DNA of 43,197 nucleotides from Gemmataceae bacterium (GTDB lineage Bacteria; Planctomycetota; Planctomycetia; Gemmatales; Gemmataceae): NCBI GenBank assembly GCA_022616435.1, contig JAKEET010000120.1, positions 1 to 43,197 of the forward strand. Reading direction: 5' to 3'. Under the pieces are notes generated by a model that was given only the letters and a program-made list of their open reading frames with translations, was not told the DNA's origin and did no database searches. Positions 34,103-41,618 of the stretch are shown piece after piece. How positions within the stretch are numbered: position 1 is the stretch's first letter; every line of letters starts with the position of its first letter. The position numbers were made by a program, and so were the translations under genes.

Positions 34103-34540
34103 CTAGCCGCGCGGCGGATGGAAAATGGAAGCGTGGAATTGGATGGGCGAAGGAATGTCGATCAGCACCCAAGCGTCGGTGCTTGGCGCCGGCTCTCGGG
34201 CGGGGCCCGGGATGCAGGCGAGACTCGTATCGCGGACATTGGTGGTGGAGGAGCTGGTCAGCGGGCGGTCGGGCCGATCGGGCGTGCCGTCACATTGGGG
34301 GCCTTGGCAGGGACCGAGCGGATCGAACGGGTTGTGCGGGCCGTTGGCTTTCGTCGGCCTTTGAAACTGCGGGGTGCTCGGCTCGCTGGTTTGAAGGCCG
34401 AAGTCGAAGGCTGCGATCGAGACGATGCCGGGATGGCTGCAGGCGAACGCCGGCGCCGCCGGCCAGACCAGCCAGCCGACGGCAACCAGGACGAGCCCGG
34501 TTGTCCGTTTGTTGCCGGCGATGCGATGCATCAGCGCCAT
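34103..34540 (-). CDS. Small secreted Pro-rich protein
   Basis: 145 residues if ATG 34540 is used; GTG 34633 would add 31 and has no better ribosome site. A good signal peptide is visible (TTGLVLVAVGWLVWPAAPAFA, cut before CSHPG). The mature part is rich in Pro, Ser and Thr with a few Cys (PFDPLGPCQGPQCDGTPDRP, SLACIPGPA) and ends WVLIDIPSPIQFHASIFHPP. I do not recognise the family. The clean signal peptide is the main argument that it is real. It ends 162 bp from the start of the cytochrome gene, on the same strand and upstream of it. Confidence 0.5.
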   Translation of the reverse strand: MALMHRIAGNKRTTGLVLVAVGWLVWPAAPAFACSHPGIVSIAAFDFGLQTSEPSTPQFQRPTKANGPHNPFDPLGPCQGPQCDGTPDRPDRPLTSSSTTNVRDTSLACIPGPAREPAPSTDAWVLIDIPSPIQFHASIFHPPRG

Positions 34541-34941
34541 GATGTGGGGACTCGCCACTCCGACCTTGTTTACGATTATTCCCGGCGGGCGGTTCGCCGC
34601 GCCTGCGTCCTTGCGAAATAGAAAAACCTCCACCTGTGCCGTGTTAGACGCTTTTGAGAACCCGCATTACCAAATGGGTGCCTCAGGCTCGGATTATGGA
34701 TCCCACTGCTGGGTGGGCTTGCAAGCACCGAACCATCAAAGTTTGGCTCCCGGCGGGTACTCTATCGGTTCGTCAAAAGTATTGTCTAAATCACGAACAC
34801 TGCAGAGGTCTACCAGGAGTGTACCCGACGCGGGAGTCAGAAGCAAGAGTTCGACCAGCGCGGATTTGCTTGCTGTTTCGCGCTCGCGCAGCGCCATCGG
34901 CGTCGCGGGCGCTTCGCTGCGAGCGCGAAACCGCAAGCGAG
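34541..34941. other. Intergenic stretch between tyrS and the secreted protein gene
   Basis: About 400 bases without a credible gene. It holds a palindromic repeat at 34868-34938 next to the tyrS stop. The rest has AT-richer pockets (for example around 34640-34690) that could hold the promoter of the secreted protein gene, but no clear -35/-10 pair was found. Confidence 0.4.
34868..34938. repeat. 20-bp-arm palindromic repeat after tyrS
   Basis: GCTTGCTGTTTCGCGCTCGC (34868-34887) and the inverse at 34919-34938 pair with one mismatch. It begins three bases after the tyrS stop codon and may act as its terminator. A half-copy of the same arm lies inside a coding sequence at 40855-40874. Confidence 0.75.
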
Positions 34942-36180
34942 TCAATCCTGCACGACAATGCGGTGGAACTTCTTCTTGCCGTGCCGCAGCAGGATGGCTC
35001 CGTTCTCCAGGCAATCTTCGCGGACCGTGAAATCCAGCTGCGTCACCGCCTTGCCGTTGAGATACGCGCCGCCCTGCTCGATCAGCCGCCGCGCTTCCTT
35101 TTTCGACTCGACCAGGCCGGCTTGCAGCAGGACTTCCGCGATGGGAATGCCCGCCGCCAGCTTGGCCCGAGGTAAAACCGTCGTCGGCATGGCCGACAGG
35201 TCGTCGCTGGACTTGGCGAACGCGGCCAGCGACGCTTGCCGGGCTTTTTCGGCCTCTGCTTCGCCGTGGCACAGCTTCGTCGCCTCGAACGCCAGCACCG
35301 CCTTCGAGGCTTGCAGGGCCGACCCTTCCACCCGGCTCAGGCGGCGAACTTCATCCATCGGCAAGAACGTGAAGTAGGCGAGGAAGCGTTCGAGGTCGCG
35401 GTCGTCGGTGTTGATCCAGTACTGATAGAAGTCGTAAGGCGACGTGCGTTCGGCGGCGAGCCAGACCGCCCCTTGCGCGGTTTTCCCCATCTTGTCGCCG
35501 CGCGCGGTGGTCAACAGCGGAAACGTCAGGCCCCACGCGGTCTTCGCTTCCAGCTTGCGAATGAGATCGGTCCCCGCCAGGATGTTGCTCCACTGGTCGT
35601 CGCCGCCGATCTGCAGGACGCACCTGTGCTGCTGGTACAGCTTGAGGAAATCGTAGGCCTGCAACAGTTGATAGTTGAACTCGATGAACGACAGGCCTTC
35701 CTCGCGCTCCAGGCGCTGCTTGTACGCCTCGGCGCGGAGCATCTCGTTGACGCGGAAGTGCCGGCCGATGTCGCGCAGGAAGTCGATGTAGCGGAGCGGC
35801 CCGAGCCAATCGGCGTTGTTGACGAACAAGCCGCGCGTGCCGTCGAGGGTCAGATAGCGCTGGATCTGGGCGAGGATGCCCTGGCCGTTGCGGGCGATCT
35901 CTTCCGGGCTCAGCAGCTTCCGCAGCTCGGTCTTGCCGCTCGGGTCGCCCACCAGGGCCGTGCCGCCGCCGATGACCGCGATGGGCGTGTGACCGGCGCG
36001 TTGCAAATGCGCCATCGCCATGATCGGCACCAGGCTGCCGCAGTGCAGGCTGTCCGCGGTCGGATCGAAGCCGCAGTAGAAGACGACCGGCGGCTGATCG
36101 AGGACCTTGTGCAGCGCCGCCTCGTCGGTGCACTGCTGCACGAACCCGCGCTCTTGAAGAACGTCCAACGTGTTGCTCAT
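34942..36180 (-). CDS. tyrS: Tyrosyl-tRNA synthetase
   Basis: 412 residues. Class I synthetase that charges tRNA-Tyr in the cytoplasm. Landmarks: FYCGFDPTADSLHCGSLVPI with the HIGH-like HCGS, GDPSGKTELR, the tyrosine site segment FNYQLLQAYDFL, QIGGDDQWSNI, and the KMSKS-like loop GDKMGKTAQG. The C-terminal S4 domain is present (EVLLQAGLVESKKEARRLIE, then GAYLNGKAV). Length is typical for the bacterial enzyme. It is the only clear housekeeping gene in the window and sits alone, followed by a palindromic repeat. Confidence 0.97.
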   Translation of the reverse strand: MSNTLDVLQERGFVQQCTDEAALHKVLDQPPVVFYCGFDPTADSLHCGSLVPIMAMAHLQRAGHTPIAVIGGGTALVGDPSGKTELRKLLSPEEIARNGQGILAQIQRYLTLDGTRGLFVNNADWLGPLRYIDFLRDIGRHFRVNEMLRAEAYKQRLEREEGLSFIEFNYQLLQAYDFLKLYQQHRCVLQIGGDDQWSNILAGTDLIRKLEAKTAWGLTFPLLTTARGDKMGKTAQGAVWLAAERTSPYDFYQYWINTDDRDLERFLAYFTFLPMDEVRRLSRVEGSALQASKAVLAFEATKLCHGEAEAEKARQASLAAFAKSSDDLSAMPTTVLPRAKLAAGIPIAEVLLQAGLVESKKEARRLIEQGGAYLNGKAVTQLDFTVREDCLENGAILLRHGKKKFHRIVVQD

Positions 36181-36620
36181 ATGGCCTTACCATAGCACGC
36201 GGCCGTAGCCCGGCAACGGAACGGCGCTGCTCGTTCGCGAGGCGGCAAGCGTCACCGTCACCGCGGCGTCCGGGGTTGACTTTCGCGCCACACGGCTCCT
36301 AGAGTAAAAAGAAGCGAGAGTGCGGCTTCATCGACTTATCATCATCGTTCATCCACAACCGCATAACAACCGAATCGACCACATTCACCGACCAATCAAG
36401 GTTCAATCGAACCATGGAGCTGCGGGCTGGGTTCGCGATGGCGCGGCCATGCCGGCAGCCTTAGCGGAACGTTGCCAATAGCTGTTTCCGTCCAGTTCGT
36501 TGGCGCGATGGGATTGCTGTTGGCGAGGGATCGCTCCTCAGCAAGGTTGTTTCTGTTTCCGTGGGGGCGGCCGCGGGGTTCCACGGCTGCTCCAACCTGC
36601 GACGAGGAGAAGATTCATGA
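36181..36620. other. Intergenic stretch, promoter and long leader of the FHA gene
   Basis: About 440 bases without a gene. A promoter lies at 36277-36306; the remaining ~310 bases would be an unusually long untranslated leader. It includes the small palindrome GGTTCAATCGAACC (36401-36414). Short frames in it show no gene-like features. No known riboswitch was recognised. Confidence 0.5.
36277..36306 (+). promoter_or_regulatory. sigma70-type promoter upstream of the FHA gene
   Basis: TTGACT (36277-36282), an 18-nt spacer, TAGAGT (36301-36306). A near-consensus -35 with a weaker -10. Confidence 0.45.
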
Positions 36621-37037
36621 ATGGGACGACCATCAAAATTGCACGTCACCCGCGGCGCCTTGCAAGGCAACGAGTATGTGTTCGAAGGATCGGCCCAGTG
36701 CGCGATCGGCCGCGCCCACGATTGCCACATCCGTCTGCCGGTCGACGACAGCCAGCGTGACGTCTCGCGCCGTCACTGCTTGCTCATCATCGAGCCGCCG
36801 TCGGTCCGCATCCGTGATCTCGGCAGCCTGAACGGCACCTTCGTGAACGGCCGGAACATCGGTCAACGGCTGCCGGAGCAAGCGCCCGGGAACTCCGATC
36901 CCGGGCCGGCCGCGGACCACATGCTGCAAGACGGCGACGAGATCCAGTTGGGGCACAACGTGCTCCACGTCGAGGTGATGGCGGACGCCGCAACGGCCGC
37001 CGAGACCGAGCTGTCGGCCCATGCGGTGGGGAAATGA
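36621..37037 (+). CDS. FHA-domain protein
   Basis: 138 residues, cytoplasmic. A single forkhead-associated domain: the strand KLHVTRGALQGNEYVFEG, GR in CAIGRAHDCHIRLP, the phosphothreonine-contacting SRRH in RDVSRRHCLLI, and LGSLNGTFVNG. FHA domains bind phosphothreonine peptides, so it could read the output of a kinase such as the one encoded at 14370. GAGGAGA (36604-36610) lies 10 nt before ATG 36621 and 6 nt before ATG 36617. The latter is better spaced but in another frame; removing one A from the AAAA run near 36636 would join it (MNGTTIKLHVTRG). The true N-terminus is therefore uncertain. Confidence 0.85.
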   Translation: MGRPSKLHVTRGALQGNEYVFEGSAQCAIGRAHDCHIRLPVDDSQRDVSRRHCLLIIEPPSVRIRDLGSLNGTFVNGRNIGQRLPEQAPGNSDPGPAADHMLQDGDEIQLGHNVLHVEVMADAATAAETELSAHAVGK

Positions 37038-37096
37038 GGGCGAGACTGGCGAGCGTGGCGCGTTGGCGACTCGGTGAGCAGAATCAGACGCGAGCA

Positions 37097-38518
37097 TCAG
37101 GCGATGATGTCGTCCATCACCGTCCCCGCGACGTCGGTGAGCCGGAAGTCGCGGCCCGCGTGACGGTAGGTAAGGCGCTCGTGGTCGAAGCCGAGCAGAT
37201 GCAGGACCGTGGCGTGGAAATCGTGGACGTGAACCGGGTTCTCCGCGACGGTGGCGCCGATGTCGTCGGACTTGCCGTAGACCATGCCCCCCTTGATGCC
37301 GCCGCCGGCCAGCCACGTCGAATACACCGCGGGATGATGCCCCCGGCCGCGGGCGCCGTCTTGACCCGGCGTGCGGCCGAACTCCGACGTCCAGATGACC
37401 AGGGTGTCGTCGAGCAGGCCGCGGCGTTTCAAGTCTTGCAACAATCCGGCGATCGGCCGGTCGATCTTCCGGGCAAGCGGCTCGTGAGCCGCCATGTCGG
37501 AATGCGCGTCCCAGTTGTTGGACGAGCCGGTGTCGATCAGCTCGATGTAGCGGACGCCGCGCTCGGCCAGCCGCCGCGCGACCAGGCATTGCCAGCCGAA
37601 GCTCTGCGTGTCGTTGCGGTCAACGCCGTAGAGCCGGAGCGTTTCGTTGGTCTCGCGCGACAGGTCGAAGACTTCCGGGGCCTCGAACTGCATCTGGTAG
37701 GCGGTTTCGAAGGTCCGCAGTCGGGCCGCCAGCTCCGAGTCGTTGCCGTTGCGATTCAAATGGCCCTGGTTGAAGGCGCGGGCAAGCCCCAGCTCCAATT
37801 GTTGCAACCGGTCTCCCCTCGCCGCCGTGGGGAGAGGGGTTGGGGGTGAGGGCCGCCGCAGGTTCGCGATCGGCTCGCGTCCGGGCAGCACGCGCGTCCC
37901 CTGGTGGTACGCCGGCAGGAAATCGTTGGCAAAGACCTGCGTCCCCGCGTACGGAAGATAGGGCGCGATCACCACGAACGACGGCAGGTTCTGGTTGAAC
38001 GTCCCCAGGCCGTAGCTGATCCACGAGCCCATGCTCGGCCGGGCGAAAAAGAACGAGCCGGTGTGGATCGCCAGCGTCGCCTGAAAATGCTCGTTGTTGT
38101 CGGTGGTCATCGAGTTGATCAGGCAGATATCGTCCATCCGCTCGCGCACGTTGGGGAACAGATCGCTGACGAGTGTCCCGCACCGGCCGCCGCGGCGGAA
38201 CGGCCAGCGCGGCCGCAAGAGCGGCCGCTGCTCGAGCGACAGGCCGCCGCCGGCGCCCATCATCCGGCCATCGGCCTGGAACAAGCGCGGCTTGTAGTCG
38301 AACGTGTCCATGTGCGACACGCCGCCGGTGGAGAATAGGAAGATGACGCGCTTGGCCGTGGGGGGGAAGTGCGGCTCTTTGGGCGTCAGGGGATCGTTCG
38401 CCGGCTGCGGACGCCGGCCGCGCGGCTCATCGGCCGCCAGCAACTCGGCGAGGATGCCGGGAAACACCAGCGAGCCGCCGACGAGAGACCGAAGGACATG
38501 ACGACGATGGTAGCGCAT
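37097..38518 (-). CDS. DUF1501 family exported protein
   Basis: 473 residues from ATG 38518. Tat-like signal (RYHRRHVLRSLVGGSLVFPG). The sulfatase-like DUF1501 landmarks are RVIFLFSTGGVSHMDTFDYK, SMGSWISYGLG, the late WTSEFGRTPGQDG and RGHHPAVYSTWLAGGGIKGG, and HDFHATVLHLLGFDHERLTY. A low-complexity stretch PSPPTPLPTAARGDR is encoded by a palindromic repeat at 37810-37853. Normally such a gene lies directly behind a DUF1549/DUF1553 gene in one operon. Here that partner (39081-41555) is on the same strand, but two small plus-strand genes separate them. Confidence 0.9.
   Translation of the reverse strand: MRYHRRHVLRSLVGGSLVFPGILAELLAADEPRGRRPQPANDPLTPKEPHFPPTAKRVIFLFSTGGVSHMDTFDYKPRLFQADGRMMGAGGGLSLEQRPLLRPRWPFRRGGRCGTLVSDLFPNVRERMDDICLINSMTTDNNEHFQATLAIHTGSFFFARPSMGSWISYGLGTFNQNLPSFVVIAPYLPYAGTQVFANDFLPAYHQGTRVLPGREPIANLRRPSPPTPLPTAARGDRLQQLELGLARAFNQGHLNRNGNDSELAARLRTFETAYQMQFEAPEVFDLSRETNETLRLYGVDRNDTQSFGWQCLVARRLAERGVRYIELIDTGSSNNWDAHSDMAAHEPLARKIDRPIAGLLQDLKRRGLLDDTLVIWTSEFGRTPGQDGARGRGHHPAVYSTWLAGGGIKGGMVYGKSDDIGATVAENPVHVHDFHATVLHLLGFDHERLTYRHAGRDFRLTDVAGTVMDDIIA
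37810..37853. repeat. palindromic repeat inside the DUF1501 gene
   Basis: CTCCCC (37812-37817) and GGGGAG (37828-37833) form the core hairpin, followed by GGGTTGGGGGTGAGGG. In frame it encodes RPSPPTPLPTAARGD, a peptide I recognise as the usual translation of this common bacterial palindromic element. Confidence 0.65.
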
Positions 38519-38571
38519 ACTACCTGGATGAACGGGGCCGGGGAAAAGCAGCCTGTCGAACCCAAACCCCA

Positions 38572-38580
38572 TGCTATAAT
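38572..38580 (+). promoter_or_regulatory. extended -10 promoter of the small gene pair
   Basis: TGCTATAAT (38572-38580) is a perfect extended -10 (TGn plus TATAAT), 42 bases before ATG 38622. The best -35 is weak (CTGTCG, 38553-38558, 16-nt spacer), which is normal for extended -10 promoters. Confidence 0.6.
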
Positions 38581-38621
38581 CGGCGATGGGTAAAGGCAAT
38601 GGGTGAGGGTCGGGCTTGGCA

Positions 38622-38864
38622 ATGGGGAAACATCCCAACAAGCATATCCGCAATGCTTTGAAGTACGCTGCCAAACGCGGCTGGACGATCAAGAAGTCTG
38701 GCCCGCGGGCGCACGCTTGGGGTGTGATCTATTGCTCCCGCGGCCACCCGGAGTGCTGGATGGCCGTCTATTCAACACCGTCGATCGTTGTCCGGGGAAT
38801 TGAGGATATCGAACATGCCGGTATACCGATTCGCGATCATCATTCGTTCCAAGCCGAAGAATGA
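38622..38864 (+). CDS. Small basic protein, first gene of an overlapping pair
   Basis: 80 residues from ATG 38622. Begins GKHPNKHIRNALKYAAKRGW, followed by TIKKSGPRAHAWGVIYCSRG and a beta strand MAVYSTPSI. The form (HPNKHI, RGW, then AHAWGxxYC) recurs in short, two-gene units of many bacteria as I recall them. The basic alpha-beta-beta build resembles small double-stranded-RNA-binding toxins of the HicA kind, but the HicA motif is not exact. It overlaps the next gene by 50 bp and has its own promoter. A toxin role is an inference only. Confidence 0.7.
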   Translation: MGKHPNKHIRNALKYAAKRGWTIKKSGPRAHAWGVIYCSRGHPECWMAVYSTPSIVVRGIEDIEHAGIPIRDHHSFQAEE

Positions 38865-39072
38865 AAAGGAAATCCTCGACGCAGCCGATGCGCTCGGGGA
38901 AGCGGGCTGCACCGATGCTTCGCTGCGAGGCCACCCGGAAGGCATGGAATTGCTCTTCGACCGTTCGGCGAGATCTCTCCAAGCCGCAATTGGAGCGGCG
39001 ATTGGCAGCATCGAAGCTGCCGGCTTCGAGGTCCTTCGAGTGGAAATGGAGCGCGAAGCGATTCCCTCTTGA
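38815..39072 (+). CDS. Small acidic protein, second gene of the overlapping pair
   Basis: 85 residues from ATG 38815. An alternating ferredoxin-like pattern: strand PVYRFAIIIRSKPKN, helix EKEILDAADALGEAGCTDAS, strand GMELLFDRSARSLQ, helix AAIGAAIGSIEAAGFEVLRV. It is Glu/Asp-rich, so it could pair with the basic product of the gene it overlaps. The gene ends 8 bases from the convergent stop of the DUF1549/DUF1553 gene. Possible antitoxin or partner; no family name is known to me. Confidence 0.7.
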   Translation: MPVYRFAIIIRSKPKNEKEILDAADALGEAGCTDASLRGHPEGMELLFDRSARSLQAAIGAAIGSIEAAGFEVLRVEMEREAIPS

Positions 39073-39080
39073 GAACGTCG

Positions 39081-41555
39081 TCAATTGATGTACACGAACT
39101 CGCTGCTCATGAACAACGCCCGGGCGAAGCTCTCCCAGCGGCGGGCGGCTCGTTGTTCGCCCGGGATGTTGACGCTTTCAAACACATCGCCGACCTGATC
39201 GAGAAACCGCCGCGCCTGTTTGGCTTCCGCCGCGGCCGGCGGCCGGCCGAAGGCCAGCACGAAGGCGCGGTGGATGCGGCCGGCGTCGTCGCTGCGCTCG
39301 GCCAGCAACCGGGCGGCGAGCTTGCGCGCTTGTTCGTGCACGAACGGATCGTTCATCAAATACAGCGCCTGCAGCGACGTGGTGCTCGTCGTTCGCGCGG
39401 CGGTGCTCGCGTTGGTGTCGGGGCCGTCGAACAGGGCCAAAAACGGGTGCCGCTGGATGCGCTGCGTCATCAGGTAGACGCTGCGGCGATTGCTGTCGTA
39501 CACCGCCTTGAACGGCTTGTGCTGCGTGAAGTCCCACGCCGGCTGCGCCGGAAACGGGTGCGGCCCGCCGCGCGAGCGATCCAGCCCGCCGCTGACCGCC
39601 AGGATCGCGTCGCGGATCGATTCGGCATCGAGTCGCCGCCGCGGGAAGTGCGACAAGAGCTCGTTGTCCGGGTCGCGACTCAAGACTTCCGAAGTCTCCG
39701 AGACTTCGGAAGCCTGCTGGTAAGTCGCCGACAGCACGATCAGCCGATGCATCGCCTTGATCGACCAGCCGCTGTCGATGAACTGCCGGGCCAGGTAATC
39801 CAGCAGCTCCGGGTGCGTCGGCGGCCGGCCTTGCTTGCCGAAGTCGTTGGGCGTGGCGACCAGGCCGCGGCCGAAATGATACTGCCAGATGCGGTTGACC
39901 ATGACGCGGGCGGTGAGCGGATTGCTCGGCTCGGTCAGCCACTTCGCCAAGTGAAGCCGGCCGCTGCCCTTCACCCCGCCCGGCAACGTCTGGCCGCCCA
40001 GCACCAGCGGGAAGCGGCGCGGCACCTCCGCCCCCAGCCGCTCCGGGTCGCCCTTCATGTGCATGCGCACGTTGCCGACCCGGCCGATGCGTTTCTTGGG
40101 CTCCGTCGGGCCATCCATCATCGCGTAGGCGGTGGCGAACGGGAGCGGCTGCTTGGCGAACTTCTCGCGATCCTTCTTCGCGGCCTTGACGCTGTCGGCC
40201 GGCGCTTTCTCCTTTTCGAGACGCTTGATCTTCGCCTCGAGCTCGGCCAGCTTTTGCTGCCGCGTCTTCGTGAACTGTTCGATCTCCGCCGACGGCGCCA
40301 GCGGCACCAGGTCATGCTGCGCGCGGTCCAGCTCGATCCCCGGCCACGGATAGCGGGTGCTCGAAAAGAAGCCGTACAGGGCGTAGTAATCCTCGGCGGG
40401 GAACGGATCGAACTTGTGGTCGTGGCAGCGGGCGCAGCCCAGCGTGGCGCCGAGGAACGCCTTGCCGAAGTTGTCGATGGTGTCCTCGATGGTCAGGTGC
40501 CACGGGTAGCGAGCGTCTTCGTACGATCCATGCCGCCGCGAATTGGCGAGGTAGCCGGTGGCGATGATCTTGCTCTGGCGGTCGGACTCCGATTCTGCAG
40601 GCATCAGGTCCCCGGCCAGTTGCTCGCGAACGAATTGATCGTAGGGCATGTCGCGGCCAATCGCGTCGATCACCCAGTCGCGATACAGGACCATCTGCGG
40701 GATCGGATAGTCGGAGTTGTCGCCCGCGGTGTCGGCATAGCGGACCACGTCGAGCCAGTGCCGGCCCCAGCGTTCGCCGTACGCCGGCGACGCCAGCAAG
40801 CGATCGACAACCTGCTGCAACACCATGGCGCGCGATCGCGGATTTGCGCCTTTGGCTTGCCGTTTCGCGCTCGCCGCATCCCAAGCGCGGACGAAATCCT
40901 CGATCTCCTCGGGCGTCGGCGGCAATCCCGTCAAATCGAAATGCACGCGCCGCAACAGGGTCCGCGGATCGGCCGGCGACGCAGGGGACATGCCATGCGC
41001 TTCAAGCCTCGCGAGAATGAAATGATCGATCGCGCCGACCGGCCAATCCCGGTTCCTAACAGCGGGCGGCGACGGATTGCCGATCGGCTGAAGCGACCAA
41101 TGCTTGCGGCCTTCGTCGATATCGATGCCTTGTTTCGCAACCTGCTTGCCGGTCCGCGGATCGGGCGCCCCCATGCGCACCCACGCCTCCAGATCGGCGA
41201 TCTCGGCGGCCGACAGCTTCGCCTTGGGCGGCATCCGCAGGTCCTTGTCCTCGTAACGCACCGCCTTGATGAGCAGGCTCTCGTCGGGCTTGCCGGCGAC
41301 CAGCGCCGGTCCGGTGTTGCCGCCGGTCAAGACGCCGGCGCGCGTATCGAGAAACAGTTCGCCGCGCAGCTTGGTCGCCTTGGCGCTGTGGCAACTGTAG
41401 CAGTGAGTGACGAGCAGCGGGCGGATGCGTCTTTCGAAGAACTCGACCTGAACGGCCGTCGGTTGCTGTTCTTGTCCCGACGCGTCGACGACGCTTGCTC
41501 TCCACGCGGTGGGCAAGAGAACGATCGTCAGCAAAAGAAGGTTCCTCTGCGTCAT
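39081..41555 (-). CDS. Planctomycete cytochrome / DUF1549 / DUF1553 protein
   Basis: 824 residues from ATG 41555 (the frame opens 13 codons earlier). Signal peptide (LLLLTIVLLPTAWRASVVDA), then the planctomycete cytochrome C domain with haem site CYSCH (52-56) and ADLEAWVRMGAPDPRTGK. The DUF1549 domain follows (HWSLQPIG, DHFILARLEAHGMSPASPAD, GERWGRHWLDVVRYADTAGD) with a second site, CARCHDHKFDPF. A charged coiled coil (LAELEAKIKRLEKEKAPADS) leads to DUF1553 (NPLTARVMVNRIWQYHFGRG, LDAESIRDAILAVSGGLDRS). These proteins are abundant in planctomycetes and usually pair with DUF1501 sulfatase-like proteins, perhaps in polysaccharide breakdown. Two palindromic elements lie inside the gene. Confidence 0.93.
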   Translation of the reverse strand: MTQRNLLLLTIVLLPTAWRASVVDASGQEQQPTAVQVEFFERRIRPLLVTHCYSCHSAKATKLRGELFLDTRAGVLTGGNTGPALVAGKPDESLLIKAVRYEDKDLRMPPKAKLSAAEIADLEAWVRMGAPDPRTGKQVAKQGIDIDEGRKHWSLQPIGNPSPPAVRNRDWPVGAIDHFILARLEAHGMSPASPADPRTLLRRVHFDLTGLPPTPEEIEDFVRAWDAASAKRQAKGANPRSRAMVLQQVVDRLLASPAYGERWGRHWLDVVRYADTAGDNSDYPIPQMVLYRDWVIDAIGRDMPYDQFVREQLAGDLMPAESESDRQSKIIATGYLANSRRHGSYEDARYPWHLTIEDTIDNFGKAFLGATLGCARCHDHKFDPFPAEDYYALYGFFSSTRYPWPGIELDRAQHDLVPLAPSAEIEQFTKTRQQKLAELEAKIKRLEKEKAPADSVKAAKKDREKFAKQPLPFATAYAMMDGPTEPKKRIGRVGNVRMHMKGDPERLGAEVPRRFPLVLGGQTLPGGVKGSGRLHLAKWLTEPSNPLTARVMVNRIWQYHFGRGLVATPNDFGKQGRPPTHPELLDYLARQFIDSGWSIKAMHRLIVLSATYQQASEVSETSEVLSRDPDNELLSHFPRRRLDAESIRDAILAVSGGLDRSRGGPHPFPAQPAWDFTQHKPFKAVYDSNRRSVYLMTQRIQRHPFLALFDGPDTNASTAARTTSTTSLQALYLMNDPFVHEQARKLAARLLAERSDDAGRIHRAFVLAFGRPPAAAEAKQARRFLDQVGDVFESVNIPGEQRAARRWESFARALFMSSEFVYIN
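39686..39712. repeat. perfect 27-nt palindrome inside the DUF1553 gene
   Basis: CTTCCGAAGTCTC (39686-39698), one central C, then GAGACTTCGGAAG (39700-39712). It encodes the repetitive ASEVSETSEVLS in the DUF1553 domain. Confidence 0.75.
40855..40874. repeat. half-copy of the tyrS-side repeat inside the DUF1549 gene
   Basis: GCTTGCCGTTTCGCGCTCGC differs at one base from the arm at 34868-34887. It adds the peptide ASAKRQAKGA to the DUF1549 domain (near residue 228). No matching second arm is nearby. Confidence 0.55.
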
Positions 41556-41618
41556 CGGGTGCTCTCTCGGTCTGGAGTTCGCGCTTCCGGTCATGATATT
41601 GACTTCGCAGCATCCGCT

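Noticed and set aside
36401..36414. tRNA T-arm-like sequence GGTTCAATCGAACC
   Set aside because: No acceptor, D or anticodon arms fit around it; it is just a small palindrome.
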